The notes: generated by a model not told the origin, from the letters alone. A DNA stretch of 64,000 bases from Bacteroidota bacterium (GCA_023450085.1 JAEXHI010000037.1:62001-126000), one strand, 5' to 3'. Counted from the stretch's first letter, positions 32,923 through 42,395 are shown. Numbers and translations are program-made.

Positions 32923-35220
32923 ATGAATAAAAGATATAGATATTTTGCTTTGGCTGCATTTTTAATGACAGCACAAGGTTTAAGTGCTCAGCAGAACTAT
33001 TCATTAGTTGAAAACAAAAAGGGAGCTACCCTAGGTTACTCTCCACAATCAGGAGTAAAGATTTTAACCGTTGGCGGATTGAAATTTAAAGATCTTAACA
33101 AAAACGGAAAGCTAGACAAGTACGAAGATTGGAGATTAAGCGCCGAAGAAAGAGCGAAAGATTTGGTGAAACAAATGTCGGTAGAGCAAATTGCAGGTTT
33201 GATGCTGTACAGTATTCACCAATCAATTCCTGGGGCAGAAACGGGAATTAGGGCTGGAATGTACAATGGTAAAACTTTTGCAAAAAGTGGTGCAAAAGCT
33301 TACGATTTAACCGATCAGCAAAAAGCCTTTTTAAAAAATGATAACCTACGCCATGTGTTGATCACCACAGTTTCATCTCCTAAAGATGCGGCACTATGGA
33401 ACAACAATGCACAGGCTTTTGTAGAAGGATTGGGTTTGGGTATTCCTGCAAACAACAGTACCGACCCACGACACACAGCTAAAGCAACTACCGAATTTAA
33501 TGAAGGTGCTGGCGGTCAAATTTCGTTATGGCCTGATGGTTTGGCCATGGCAGCAACTTTTGATCCTAATATTGTACAACAGTTTGGTGAAATTGCAGCT
33601 AAAGAATATAGAGCTTTAGGTATTGCCACAGCGCTATCTCCACAAATTGATTTGGGTACAGAACCGCGTTGGTATCGTATCAACATGACTTTTGGCGAAA
33701 GCAGCAAGTTAACTACAGATATGGCAAGAGCTTATATCGACGGTTTCCAAACTTCAACAGGTAAAGATGAAATTAAAAACGGTTGGGGTTATGGCAGTGT
33801 AAATGCAATGGTGAAACACTGGCCAAGTGGTGGACCGGAAGAAGGTGGTCGCGATGGGCACTGGGCCATGGGTAAATTCGCGGTTTATCCAGGAAATAAT
33901 TTCCAAGAGCATGTGAATCCATTTGTAAACGGAGCTTTCAAATTGAAAGGTAAAACGGGTGCTGCTTCGGCGGTAATGCCTTACTATACTATTTCTCATG
34001 GTAAGGATACAGTGGCCAACGGATTTAGTAAATACATCATTACCGATTTATTGAGAGAGAAATATAAATATGATGGTGTAGTTTGTACGGATTGGTTAAT
34101 TACTGGCGATGAAGGTAAAACACCTGGTGATTTTGCCGGTAAGCCTTGGGGTACTGAGAAATTATCGATTGCCGAAAGACACTATCAAGTTTTATTAGCT
34201 GGTGTAGATCAGTTTGGCGGAAATAACGTCATTGCTCCAGTACTAGAAGCCTATCAAATGGGAGTGAAGCAATTCGGAGAAAAAGCATTCAGAGCACGTT
34301 TTGAAGCGTCTGGTATCCGTTTGTTAAATAATATTTTTCGAGTAGGCTTATTCGAAAACCCTTACTTGAACGCGGATGAAAGTCAAGCAACGGTTGGTCA
34401 GCCAGCATTTATGAAAGCGGGTTACGAAGCACAAGTGAAGTCGGTGGTATTATTGAAAAACCATCAGTCGGTGCTCCCTGTTCAGGTAAAGAAAACAGTA
34501 TATGTGCCTAAAATTTATACGCCGGCAGCTAAAGATTGGTGGGGTAACTATCAACAAGCAAAATTTGAATATCCTATAGATACCAACGTGCTTAAAAAAT
34601 ATTATAACCTTACTGTTGATCCTGCAAAGGCAGATTTTGCGATTGTTTTTGTAAGTAGTCCGCAAAGTGCAGATGGGGGTTATAGTGCTGCCGATCGTAA
34701 ACAAGGAAACAATGGCTATGTACCTATCAGCTTGCAATATGGTGCTTATACCGCAGTAGATGCGAGAGAAAAAAGCATTGCAGCGGGTGATCCGGTAGTA
34801 GATCCAACAATCAAAGATCGTTCATTCAAAAACAAGTCGACGGTAGCTAGTAATACGATGGATTTGCAAACTATTTTGGATACGAAAGAAATGATGAAGG
34901 GCAAACCTGTAATTGTATCGGTTTCTGCTAGTAAGCCAATGATTTTTAATGAATTTGAAGCTGTTGCTGATGGAATTGTACTAAACTTTGGTGTTTCTTC
35001 TCAAGCAGTTTTAGATATCATTTCTGGTAAAGCAGAACCTTCCGGATTATTGCCCGTACAAATGCCTGCTAACATGAAAACCGTAGAACTGCAAAAAGAA
35101 GATGTACCATTTGATATGGAATGTCACAAAGATGCGGATGGTAATGTTTACGATTTTGGCTTTGGCTTAAATTGGAAAGGCGTCATTAAAGATGCAAGAT
35201 TAGAACGTTATAAAAAATAG
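32923..35220 (+). CDS. Exported GH3 family glycoside hydrolase (beta-glucosidase-like)
   Basis: A 765-residue enzyme with a signal peptide (ends in GLSAQQ). The GH3 N-terminal barrel covers about 70-420 and includes ALSPQIDLGTEPRWYRINMTFGES and the nucleophile motif YDGVVCTDW, in which Asp390 is the catalytic base. The GH3 C-terminal sandwich covers about 500-700. Family members remove terminal beta-linked sugars, most often glucose or xylose. It starts 13 bases after the receptor gene and is followed by a hairpin and an MFS permease. Its likely job is to release monosaccharide from the imported substrate in the periplasm. Confidence 0.95.
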   Translation: MNKRYRYFALAAFLMTAQGLSAQQNYSLVENKKGATLGYSPQSGVKILTVGGLKFKDLNKNGKLDKYEDWRLSAEERAKDLVKQMSVEQIAGLMLYSIHQSIPGAETGIRAGMYNGKTFAKSGAKAYDLTDQQKAFLKNDNLRHVLITTVSSPKDAALWNNNAQAFVEGLGLGIPANNSTDPRHTAKATTEFNEGAGGQISLWPDGLAMAATFDPNIVQQFGEIAAKEYRALGIATALSPQIDLGTEPRWYRINMTFGESSKLTTDMARAYIDGFQTSTGKDEIKNGWGYGSVNAMVKHWPSGGPEEGGRDGHWAMGKFAVYPGNNFQEHVNPFVNGAFKLKGKTGAASAVMPYYTISHGKDTVANGFSKYIITDLLREKYKYDGVVCTDWLITGDEGKTPGDFAGKPWGTEKLSIAERHYQVLLAGVDQFGGNNVIAPVLEAYQMGVKQFGEKAFRARFEASGIRLLNNIFRVGLFENPYLNADESQATVGQPAFMKAGYEAQVKSVVLLKNHQSVLPVQVKKTVYVPKIYTPAAKDWWGNYQQAKFEYPIDTNVLKKYYNLTVDPAKADFAIVFVSSPQSADGGYSAADRKQGNNGYVPISLQYGAYTAVDAREKSIAAGDPVVDPTIKDRSFKNKSTVASNTMDLQTILDTKEMMKGKPVIVSVSASKPMIFNEFEAVADGIVLNFGVSSQAVLDIISGKAEPSGLLPVQMPANMKTVELQKEDVPFDMECHKDADGNVYDFGFGLNWKGVIKDARLERYKK

Positions 35221-35228
35221 AAATTTAA

Positions 35229-35253
35229 GGGCTCTCGAAAGGGAGCCTTTTTT
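35229..35253 (+). terminator. Weak hairpin between GH3 and MFS genes
   Basis: GGCTC at 35230-35234 pairs with GAGCC at 35243-35247, followed by TTTTTTAT. It could lower expression of the permease relative to the upstream genes without stopping it. Confidence 0.6.
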
Positions 35254-35268
35254 ATATAGATCAGAAAG

Positions 35269-36681
35269 ATGAGTACTTCAGCTAAAACACCAAAATCTAA
35301 TTATGCCGTTCCGTTGGTGACCATCACCATTTTGTTTTTTATGTGGGGTTTCATCACCTGCATGAATGATATCTTAATTCCTTATTTAAAAGAGTTGTTT
35401 CAATTGAGCTATGTAGGCTCTTTATTAGTTCAGTTCTGCTTTTTTGGTGCTTATTTTGTGGGTTCGCTCGTTTATTTCCTCATTTCTTATAGCAAGGGAG
35501 ACCCCATTAACAAAATAGGCTATAAGAAAGGTATAATGTTTGGAATACTGCTGGCAGCCTTTGGCTGCATGTTGTTTTATCCAGCGGCCACTTATGCCAT
35601 TTATCCATTGTTTTTAGCGGCCCTGTTTGTGCTTGGATTAGGATTTACGGTGCTGCAAATTACCGCTAATGCCTATGTCTCTTTATTGGGTTCTGAGGAC
35701 AGTGCGTCTAGTAGATTGAACCTTACCCAAGCGTTCAATGCTTTTGGAACTACCATTGCTCCAATATTGGGTGGACATTTGATTTTTGAACTTTTTTCAG
35801 CAGCAGATGGAAGTTTTAGCGCCTCGGCAACCCGTATTCCTTACCTCATTTTTGCTGGCATATTATTGTTGGTTGCGTTGTTGATTGCTTATGTGAAATT
35901 GCCTTCTTTTAAAGCCACAGAAGAAGAGCAAGTGAAAGGTTTTGGCGTATTGAAATTTGTGCATTTGAAATTGGGGGTATTGGCCATGTTCTGTTACGTA
36001 GGTGCCGAGGTAGCCATTGGAAGTTTTATCATCAGCTTTCTAAAAGAAACCAAGGGAATGGAAGAGCTAATGAGTAAAAACTATCTGTCTTTATACTGGG
36101 GAGGGGCAATGATTGGAAGATTTGTAGGTGCTATATCCTTAAACCACACCTTAATTCAAGCAAAAAAGATGATGTATATGCTGGTGGTAAGCATTGCCGT
36201 ATTTGTGTTGATCTTTAGTATTGTTAATCTGAGTTTTTCAGAAATTAGCTTTTTCTTAGTTTTTATAGCGCTGAATTTCTGTGCATTTTTAATCGGAAGA
36301 TCTGCGCCAGCCAGAACCTTAGCCATTTTTTCGGCGGTAAATGTGTTGCTGTTGGCTTTTGCGATGTTGAGCACTGGCGACATGGCTGTTTACAGTATTT
36401 TGGGGATTGGCCTTTTTAACTCCATCATGTTTTCTAATATCTTCACTTTGTCCATTGCAAAATTGGGTAATTACACCAGTCAAGGCTCTTCTCTTTTGGT
36501 GATGGCCATTTTAGGAGGTGCCATTATGCCTTTGGTACAGGCAGCTATTGCCGATCAAATTGGCGTGCACCATTCCTTTGTGCTACCTTTAATCTGCTAC
36601 CTCTATATCTTATATTTTGGCGTGTACTGTGCCAAAAAGCTGAAGAATATCGAACAAACCAGTATTCAATCTGGTCATTAG
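35269..36681 (+). CDS. MFS sugar permease (FucP/GluP family)
   Basis: A 470-residue inner-membrane transporter with twelve predicted helices. The family signs are PLVTITILFFMWGFITCMND in helix 1 (the FucP/GluP start), LGLGFTVLQITANAYVSLLG in helix 4 and LNLTQAFNAFGTTIAPILGG in helix 5. These carriers take up fucose, glucose or galactose with a proton. It is 48 bases after the GH3 gene in one operon, so it probably takes up the sugar that GH3 releases. A strong terminator follows. Confidence 0.94.
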   Translation: MSTSAKTPKSNYAVPLVTITILFFMWGFITCMNDILIPYLKELFQLSYVGSLLVQFCFFGAYFVGSLVYFLISYSKGDPINKIGYKKGIMFGILLAAFGCMLFYPAATYAIYPLFLAALFVLGLGFTVLQITANAYVSLLGSEDSASSRLNLTQAFNAFGTTIAPILGGHLIFELFSAADGSFSASATRIPYLIFAGILLLVALLIAYVKLPSFKATEEEQVKGFGVLKFVHLKLGVLAMFCYVGAEVAIGSFIISFLKETKGMEELMSKNYLSLYWGGAMIGRFVGAISLNHTLIQAKKMMYMLVVSIAVFVLIFSIVNLSFSEISFFLVFIALNFCAFLIGRSAPARTLAIFSAVNVLLLAFAMLSTGDMAVYSILGIGLFNSIMFSNIFTLSIAKLGNYTSQGSSLLVMAILGGAIMPLVQAAIADQIGVHHSFVLPLICYLYILYFGVYCAKKLKNIEQTSIQSGH

Positions 36682-36684
36682 TTC

Positions 36685-36721
36685 AAAGCCCCGTCCCACA
36701 AGTGTGAGACGGGGCTTTTTT
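36685..36721 (+). terminator. Intrinsic terminator of the glucoside operon
   Basis: AAAGCCCCGTC pairs with GACGGGGCTTT around CCACAAGTGTGA, followed by a T run. The bases 36722-36905 that follow hold no clear feature. Confidence 0.93.
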
Positions 36722-36905
36722 AGCCTTTATCTTCTTTTTAAATTTCATATTACTACTAGCAAAGCTGGCAATGCTGTGGGGTCAGTTTTCGGTTAGTTGA
36801 GCTGATTTATCATTTGCGTGTACATGCGTTTAAATGAAGTATTTTGCGGATGATTGCGGTATTTTGGTGATTTATTTTTAATATTGAATTAAATTCAACC
36901 AAATT

Positions 36906-38396
36906 ATGTTCAAAAAATTACTCCTCCTCGTACTTGTTTGCGCGTCTATTCAGCTGAAAGCTCAAATTAATACTGGTCCAAAAATACAGCGTGAATTTAG
37001 GGCAGCTTGGGTAGCCAGTGTAGCGAATATCAATTGGCCTAGTAAGCCAGGTTTAACTACTCAGCAGCAACAAGATGAAGCCATTGCTTTATTGGATATG
37101 CTGCAAAAGAATAATTTCAATGCGGTTATTTTTCAAATCAGGCCTCAAGCTGATGCTTTTTATAAAAGCAATCTGGAACCTTGGTCATATTATTTAACGG
37201 GTGTACAGGGGCAGGCTCCAAATCCGTATTATGATCCTTTGGAGTTTTGGATAAAAGCGGCTCATGAACGAGGTATGGAGTTGCATGTTTGGCTAAATCC
37301 TTACCGTGCGCATCACATTGCCGGCGGACCGGTAAGTGATTTGTCAGTAGTAAAAAAACATCCAGATTTAGTGGTGAAATTGAAACAAGGTTATTGGTGG
37401 TTTGATCCTTCCAAAAAAGGAACTCAAGATTTAGCTTCTTCGGTAGTGAACGATATCGTGAAACGTTATGATATTGATGGTGTTCATTTTGACGATTATT
37501 TTTACCCTTATGCTGAATACAATGGTGGAGAAGATTTTCCCGATGCCGAAAGTTACGCTGCTTATCAAAAGAGTGGCGGTAAATTATCTAGGGGAGACTG
37601 GCGTAGGGATTGTGTAAACAAGTTTGTAAAACGGATTTACAAAGAAATTAAAGCCGAGAAGAAGTTTGTAAAATTTGGCATTAGTCCTTTTGGTATTTGG
37701 CGTCCTGGTTATCCGGAATCGATTAGAGGAATGGATCAATATGATAAGTTATACGCAGATGCTAAACTTTGGCTAAATGAAGGTTGGATAGATTATTTCA
37801 TGCCGCAATTGTATTGGCAAATCAATAATATTCCTTTGAGTTTTCCTGTATTGTTGGCTTGGTGGGAAAGCGAAAATACTAAAAACAGGCATATGTGGCC
37901 AGGTTTGAATAGCGGCATAGGTGGCGGTGAAAAAAACAGTGACGAAATCATTAATCAAATCATGATTGCTAGGGGAATTCTTCCAAAATCTCCAGGGGTT
38001 GCGCATTGGAGTATCGGTGCTTTAACGAAGCATGAAAGCTTGCGTAACGATTTGTTGGCTGGTCCTTATAAAGAAGAAGCTTTAGTGCCAGAATCTCCTT
38101 GGTTGGATAAAAAAGCTCCCCAAGCACCAACAACTGCTTATGAAGATAGGGGCAATGATCTTTATTTGAAATGGACCACTAAGAATGAAAAAGAGGTGTT
38201 TAAATACGTGGTTTATACCCAATATGGCGATAAATGGACTTATCGTACGTTAAATGCAAGAAGCAGCTTTTTTCAGGTGCCGAAACAAATAGAAGTAAAT
38301 CCTAAAACTAAAGCGGTGGCTAAATTAAAAGGCATCAAGGTAACGGCAGTGGGTAGAACGGGCAATGAAAGTGATGCTGAAATCATTACTTTATAA
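36906..38396 (+). CDS. Exported glycoside hydrolase family 10-like protein (GHL10/DUF187)
   Basis: A 496-residue protein with a signal peptide (ends near QLKAQ). The GHL10 barrel covers about 28-330: REFRAAWVASVANINWPSKP, LHVWLNPYRAHH, DIDGVHFDDYFYPY and FMPQLYWQ are its signatures and hold the probable catalytic acids. A small C-terminal beta domain (about 400-496) resembles a fibronectin-type fold. Members include YngK and DigH; DigH cuts denuded (peptide-free) peptidoglycan glycan, so cell-wall turnover is a reasonable role. It is transcribed alone, with its own terminator. Confidence 0.92.
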   Translation: MFKKLLLLVLVCASIQLKAQINTGPKIQREFRAAWVASVANINWPSKPGLTTQQQQDEAIALLDMLQKNNFNAVIFQIRPQADAFYKSNLEPWSYYLTGVQGQAPNPYYDPLEFWIKAAHERGMELHVWLNPYRAHHIAGGPVSDLSVVKKHPDLVVKLKQGYWWFDPSKKGTQDLASSVVNDIVKRYDIDGVHFDDYFYPYAEYNGGEDFPDAESYAAYQKSGGKLSRGDWRRDCVNKFVKRIYKEIKAEKKFVKFGISPFGIWRPGYPESIRGMDQYDKLYADAKLWLNEGWIDYFMPQLYWQINNIPLSFPVLLAWWESENTKNRHMWPGLNSGIGGGEKNSDEIINQIMIARGILPKSPGVAHWSIGALTKHESLRNDLLAGPYKEEALVPESPWLDKKAPQAPTTAYEDRGNDLYLKWTTKNEKEVFKYVVYTQYGDKWTYRTLNARSSFFQVPKQIEVNPKTKAVAKLKGIKVTAVGRTGNESDAEIITL

Positions 38397-38418
38397 AAAG
38401 TAGTAAAATGACTATTAT

Positions 38419-38454
38419 AAACTTGCGAGGCTTCGAAACTTCGCAAGTTTTTTT
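38419..38454 (+). terminator. Intrinsic terminator
   Basis: AAACTTGCGA and TCGCAAGTTT pair around a twelve-base loop, with a run of T after. It begins 23 bases after the GHL10 stop codon. Confidence 0.88.
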
Positions 38455-38473
38455 GTTTTAAATAACCACTGTT

Positions 38474-38568
38474 GTCATTTCGACTGGAGCGTAGTCCTGA
38501 ATGTTCGAAATCTTTAAAAATCACGTTAAAAGATTTCTCGACTGCACTACGTTTCGCTCGAAATGACG
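38474..38568. repeat. GTCATTTCGA palindromic repeat, copy 3
   Basis: GTCATTTCGACTGGAGCGTA starts the unit and CGCTCGAAATGACG ends it; AAATCTTT and AAAGATTT pair inside. It lies between convergent genes (GHL10 and proA) and may end the proA transcript. Confidence 0.85.
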
Positions 38569-38582
38569 GGTTGGAGCTTATT

Positions 38583-39827
38583 CTAAGGATTCCTCACTTG
38601 TCCATCGCCAGTAACCAACCATTTATAGCTGGTCAATTCCTCTAAAGCCATTGGTCCACGAGCATGGAGCTTTTGGGTGCTGATTCCAATTTCTGCCCCT
38701 AAACCAAATTGAGCACCATCTGTAAAGGCAGTGGAAACATTGGCGTAAACTGCTGCGGCATCTACTTGGTTTAAAAATAGCGCGATATTCTCAGCATCCT
38801 CACTGATAATTGCCTCACTATGCTTTGAACTGTAGGTTGCGATATGATCTAAAGCTTCGTTCACATCATTCACCACTTTAACCGCCAATTTCAACGATAA
38901 AAATTCAGTGCCGAAATGTTCTGGTTGCGCTTGGTGTAGTAGTTCTTCTGGGTAATTTCCTTGTAGGGCTTTATAGCTCGTTTCGTCAGCATAAAGTTCT
39001 ACTTCTTTTTCGGCCAAAGGCGATAAAAGTTGAGCAATATCTTTGCTGCGTTCTTGATGGATCAATACACAATCTAAGGCATTACAAACACTTACCCTGC
39101 GGGTTTTTGCATTGGCAATGATTTGTTGTCCTTTCTCCAAATTGGCGGAAGCATCAAAAAACGTATGTACAATGCCTGCGCCAGTTTCAATCACTGGGAT
39201 CTTACTGTTTTCACGGACATAGTTAATTAATGATTGGCTTCCCCTTGGAATCAATACATCTACATCGTTCACGGCATTTAATAAGGCTTCCGTCGCGCTT
39301 CTGTCGGCAGGCAATAAGGTGAGTACGTTGGGGTTAATTTGGTGTTTGGCCAATACCTCCTGTATAACTTTGGAGATGGCCGCGTTAGAATATTCCGCAT
39401 CGCTGCCGCCTTTAAGTACTGCCACATTTCCAGTCTTAAAACACAAGGCAAAAACATCTACTGTCACATTAGGACGTGCTTCGTAAATAACGCCAACCAC
39501 ACCTAGGGGTACCCTCACTTTTTTAATATTGAGGTTGTTGGGCAATGTTTTTTCGTGGATCAAGTCCCCTAAAGGACTGTTCAATGAAGCCACATTTTTC
39601 ACGTCACTGGCAATATCTTTAATCCGTTGTTCGGTAAGTTTTAGGCGGTCATATTTAGGGTCGCTTTCGGGCATGCGTTCCAAATCCTTTTGGTTTTCTG
39701 CCAAAATAAAATCGCTTTGTAACACTAGTGCCTCTGCCAGTTTATTCAATAACAGGTTGATGGTCTCTTTATTGAGCGAAACCATGGTTCTGGTAGCCTG
39801 TTTTGCGTTTTCGAAATATTGTTTCAT
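38583..39827 (-). CDS. proA: Gamma-glutamyl phosphate reductase
   Basis: A 414-residue enzyme that reduces glutamyl 5-phosphate with NADPH in the second step of proline synthesis. Family features: PLGVVGVIYEARPNVTVDVF near 105-124, LKGGSDAEYSN near 140, and the catalytic cysteine in VSVCNALDCVLIH (about 248-260). The ATG at 39827 fits the family; an earlier ATG at 39899 would add a 24-residue Lys/Asn-rich string translated from low-complexity DNA. It lies downstream of proB in an operon with a 114-base spacer. Confidence 0.96.
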   Translation of the reverse strand: MKQYFENAKQATRTMVSLNKETINLLLNKLAEALVLQSDFILAENQKDLERMPESDPKYDRLKLTEQRIKDIASDVKNVASLNSPLGDLIHEKTLPNNLNIKKVRVPLGVVGVIYEARPNVTVDVFALCFKTGNVAVLKGGSDAEYSNAAISKVIQEVLAKHQINPNVLTLLPADRSATEALLNAVNDVDVLIPRGSQSLINYVRENSKIPVIETGAGIVHTFFDASANLEKGQQIIANAKTRRVSVCNALDCVLIHQERSKDIAQLLSPLAEKEVELYADETSYKALQGNYPEELLHQAQPEHFGTEFLSLKLAVKVVNDVNEALDHIATYSSKHSEAIISEDAENIALFLNQVDAAAVYANVSTAFTDGAQFGLGAEIGISTQKLHARGPMALEELTSYKWLVTGDGQVRNP

Positions 39828-39941
39828 CTTTAGGTTTCTGGTTGGTTTTTTGTTTTTTGGGTTTTTGGTTGGTTTGTTGTTTAGTTTTTTAGAAACCAAG
39901 TCTTTACTCCTTGCTACTAACCACTAGTTCCTAGCCACTAA
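39828..39941 (-). other. Low-complexity spacer between proB and proA
   Basis: On the minus strand it opens with ATTAGTGGCTAGGAACTAG and TGGTTAGTAG, then becomes a run of short A/C words (AAACCAACAAACC, AAAAACCC). The first part resembles the TACTAAATAC-type repeat before metH. I see no gene or terminator in it. Confidence 0.5.
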
Positions 39942-41024
39942 TCATATCGCTGCATAAAAATAATCGTAGTGTACCAAGGGCTTTTGGTTTTTTTGGCCAA
40001 TTCGTTCGCGTGCTTTATCAGAGCTATATTTAGCAATGCCCAAACCAATGAGCTTTTCGTTTTCGTCAATAATCTTAATGATATCGCCTTTTTTAAAGTC
40101 AGCTTTAATGGCAATAATCCCCACAGGAAGTAGGCTGGTCGCTTTACCAGAAGTAAGTACTGTTTTAGCCCCGTCGTTTAGTTGCACAACACCAGTAGCA
40201 GCGGTTTCCGCATGTGCAATCCATTTTTTCTGTCCAGATTTGATCTTGTCGGCCACAAAATGAGTGTGAACAATATTACCCTCCAGTAGCGAAGTAAGGA
40301 TATGGTCGGTTTTGCCGTTGCTAATGTGCACATTAATGCCAAGTTTGGCTACTTTTTGGGCAATGGTCGATTTGGTAATCATGCCGCCTCTACCAAACTG
40401 CGATTTTCCGGTGCTTACAAAACTGCTAAAATCAGTTGCTGTTCCCGCTTTTACCTTTTCAATCACCTTGCTCTCGGCTAGCTTAGGGTCGCCTGTATAA
40501 ATACCGTCTACATTTGATAGAATAAAAAGCGCATCCGCATTCATCATGGAAGCAATAAGCCCAGCTAGCTCATCGTTATCGGTAAACATCAACTCTGTTA
40601 CTGAAACTACGTCGTTTTCATTCACCACTGGAATTACCCCATTTTGTAGTAGAATGTGCATGCAGTTCTTCATATTCAGATAATGCACCCTGTCCCTAAA
40701 ATCTTCTTTGGTGACCAATACTTGGGCGCAAGTCATTTGGTGTGCTGCAAAAAACTCGGCATAGGTATTGATTAATTTTACCTGTCCAATAGCTGCCAAT
40801 AGTTGTCTGCTAGCTACGGCATCCTGTTTTTCTGATACTTTGATCAGGCTTCTTCCAGAAGCTACCGCACCAGAGGACACCAGAATTACCTCAATGCCCT
40901 TTTGTTTGATTTGGGCAATCTGTTCTACCAGATGCCTGATTCTAGCGGTGTCGGGGAGTCCATTGGCTTGGGTAATTACATTCGAGCCTATTTTAACAAC
41001 TATTTTTTGGTAAGGTAAAGACAT
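39942..41024 (-). CDS. proB: Glutamate 5-kinase with PUA domain
   Basis: A 360-residue enzyme that phosphorylates glutamate in the first step of proline synthesis. The amino-acid kinase domain (about 1-255) shows VVKIGSNVITQ at the start, LVSSGAVASGRSL near 50 and VNENDVVSVTELMFTDNDELAG near 135; the PUA domain (about 275-350) contains GKATSLLPVGIIAIKADF. The enzyme is normally inhibited by proline. It is the first gene of a proB-proA operon. The length is typical of the PUA-containing form. Confidence 0.96.
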   Translation of the reverse strand: MSLPYQKIVVKIGSNVITQANGLPDTARIRHLVEQIAQIKQKGIEVILVSSGAVASGRSLIKVSEKQDAVASRQLLAAIGQVKLINTYAEFFAAHQMTCAQVLVTKEDFRDRVHYLNMKNCMHILLQNGVIPVVNENDVVSVTELMFTDNDELAGLIASMMNADALFILSNVDGIYTGDPKLAESKVIEKVKAGTATDFSSFVSTGKSQFGRGGMITKSTIAQKVAKLGINVHISNGKTDHILTSLLEGNIVHTHFVADKIKSGQKKWIAHAETAATGVVQLNDGAKTVLTSGKATSLLPVGIIAIKADFKKGDIIKIIDENEKLIGLGIAKYSSDKARERIGQKNQKPLVHYDYFYAAI

Positions 41025-41102
41025 GGTTGATAATAAAAAGGCTAATCTACCAAATAAGTAGTATTTTTTTAATCAATTGAGTGTTTAAATGAAAAATTAA
41101 TA

Positions 41103-41134
41103 AAAAAGGCCGCATAGTTTTGCTATGCGGCCTT
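41103..41134 (-). terminator. Intrinsic terminator of the nitroreductase gene
   Basis: AAGGCCGCATAG at 41106-41117 pairs with CTATGCGGCCTT at 41123-41134 around a five-base loop. On the minus strand a run of six T follows. It begins 22 bases after the nitroreductase stop codon. Confidence 0.92.
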
Positions 41135-41156
41135 GGTAAATCATCTGCAATTGATC

Positions 41157-41786
41157 TTATTTTTCGATCACGAAATTGTCTTTTGGTTGACGAACTTTTT
41201 TCAAACCAGCTAACCAATCATTTTCAGTATCACGGTAACCTAAAGGTAAAACGGTTACGCTTTTTAAGCCTTGCTCAGCCAAGTTTAAAATTTCGTCATA
41301 CTTAGCGTTGTCAAAACCTTCCATTGGCGTGGCGTCTACTTTTAATAAAGCAGCTTCTGCAATAGCAGTACCAAAAGAAATGTAGGCCTGACGGGCAGCA
41401 TGCTCAAAGTTTACTTGAGACTCTCTAGATAGGTACATGCTTTTTAAACGAGCTACATAATCAGCAGTAGCTTCAGCAGGTAATCCTCTTTCGCTGTTCA
41501 TGCGGTTAAAAGCTTCGTCAATACGTTCTTCGGTATAGTTATCCCAAGCAGCAAACACCAATACGTGTGAAGCATCAACAATTTGTGATTGGTCGAAAGA
41601 GTGTGGTCTAAGCGTTTGTTTCAATTCAGGGTCAGTGATTACGATCACTTTAAAAGGTTGCAAACCAGATGATGAAGGAGCTAAACGTGCTGCTTCTAAA
41701 ATTTGGTCTACTTTTTCTTGAGGAACGGCTTCTCCGTTCATTTTTTTAGTGGCATAACGCCAGTTTAATGCTTCAATTAAGCTCAT
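41157..41786 (-). CDS. NAD(P)H-dependent nitroreductase-family oxidoreductase
   Basis: A 209-residue FMN enzyme of the NfsB type. Seen: RYATKKMNGEAVPQEKVDQI at the N terminus, APSSSGLQPFKVIVIT (36-51, the FMN phosphate site), and the C-terminal VLPLGYRDTENDWLAGLKKVR, typical of the family. Such enzymes reduce quinones and nitroaromatics. It is four bases downstream of a TetR-family gene, so it is probably induced when that repressor binds a toxic compound. The native substrate is unknown. Confidence 0.93.
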   Translation of the reverse strand: MSLIEALNWRYATKKMNGEAVPQEKVDQILEAARLAPSSSGLQPFKVIVITDPELKQTLRPHSFDQSQIVDASHVLVFAAWDNYTEERIDEAFNRMNSERGLPAEATADYVARLKSMYLSRESQVNFEHAARQAYISFGTAIAEAALLKVDATPMEGFDNAKYDEILNLAEQGLKSVTVLPLGYRDTENDWLAGLKKVRQPKDNFVIEK

Positions 41787-41789
41787 TTT

Positions 41790-42386
41790 TTAGCGATTGA
41801 TATTTTTAATAAATCCTTGTATGGCGTCCAAAAGAATTTGCTGTTGCATCTCATCTGGAGCGGCGGTTAGGTTCACCATATTGATAGAGGTTAGTCCATG
41901 AAGGATAGACCAAAGTGTATGGAATTTGAGAAAAATGCGTTTTTCGTCCTTTTCTTCCATTAAACTGCTGATCACCTTGATCAGGTTGCAGCTAAAGTTT
42001 CCGATTTCGGAAATCTCCCTAGCTTTTTGGCAATTTGGAATACCCAGCCCGAACATCATTCTGTAGTAGGCAGCATTGCTGAAAGCAAATTCAAAATAGC
42101 TCAATGCCATTTGAGTAAGCTGTTCTTCAGGGTTGGTGTATTTTTCTCTGGTGCTTTGCATGGCCATTGCAAGCATTAAGAATCCCTGTTTTACAAATTC
42201 GCCCTGAATGGCATCCTTGCTCTCAAAATGATTGTACACTACTGGTAAGCTGTATCCTATCGCATCAGCTATTTTTCTGATGGATACTGCTTGCCAGCCT
42301 TCTTTCAGCACAATTTCTTCTGTAGCTTTCAAAATGGCATTCTTGGTCAGTTCCTTTTGCTTCTGTCTATCTGTTTTAACTAACAT
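41790..42386 (-). CDS. TetR/AcrR-family repressor
   Basis: A 198-residue regulator. The N-terminal helix-turn-helix (about 10-58) reads LKATEEIVLKEGWQAVSIRK then IADAIGYSLPVVYNHF; the rest is a helical ligand and dimer domain. It overlaps nothing; the nitroreductase gene follows four bases after its stop. Two near-identical 11-bp palindromes lie 10-46 bases upstream of its start, which strongly suggests autoregulation and control of the nitroreductase. Confidence 0.94.
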   Translation of the reverse strand: MLVKTDRQKQKELTKNAILKATEEIVLKEGWQAVSIRKIADAIGYSLPVVYNHFESKDAIQGEFVKQGFLMLAMAMQSTREKYTNPEEQLTQMALSYFEFAFSNAAYYRMMFGLGIPNCQKAREISEIGNFSCNLIKVISSLMEEKDEKRIFLKFHTLWSILHGLTSINMVNLTAAPDEMQQQILLDAIQGFIKNINR

Positions 42387-42395
42387 CCAATTAGG

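Noticed and set aside
39828..39899. Upstream start of proA at 39899
   Set aside because: It adds 24 residues translated from a low-complexity A/C-rich spacer; the family start is at 39827.
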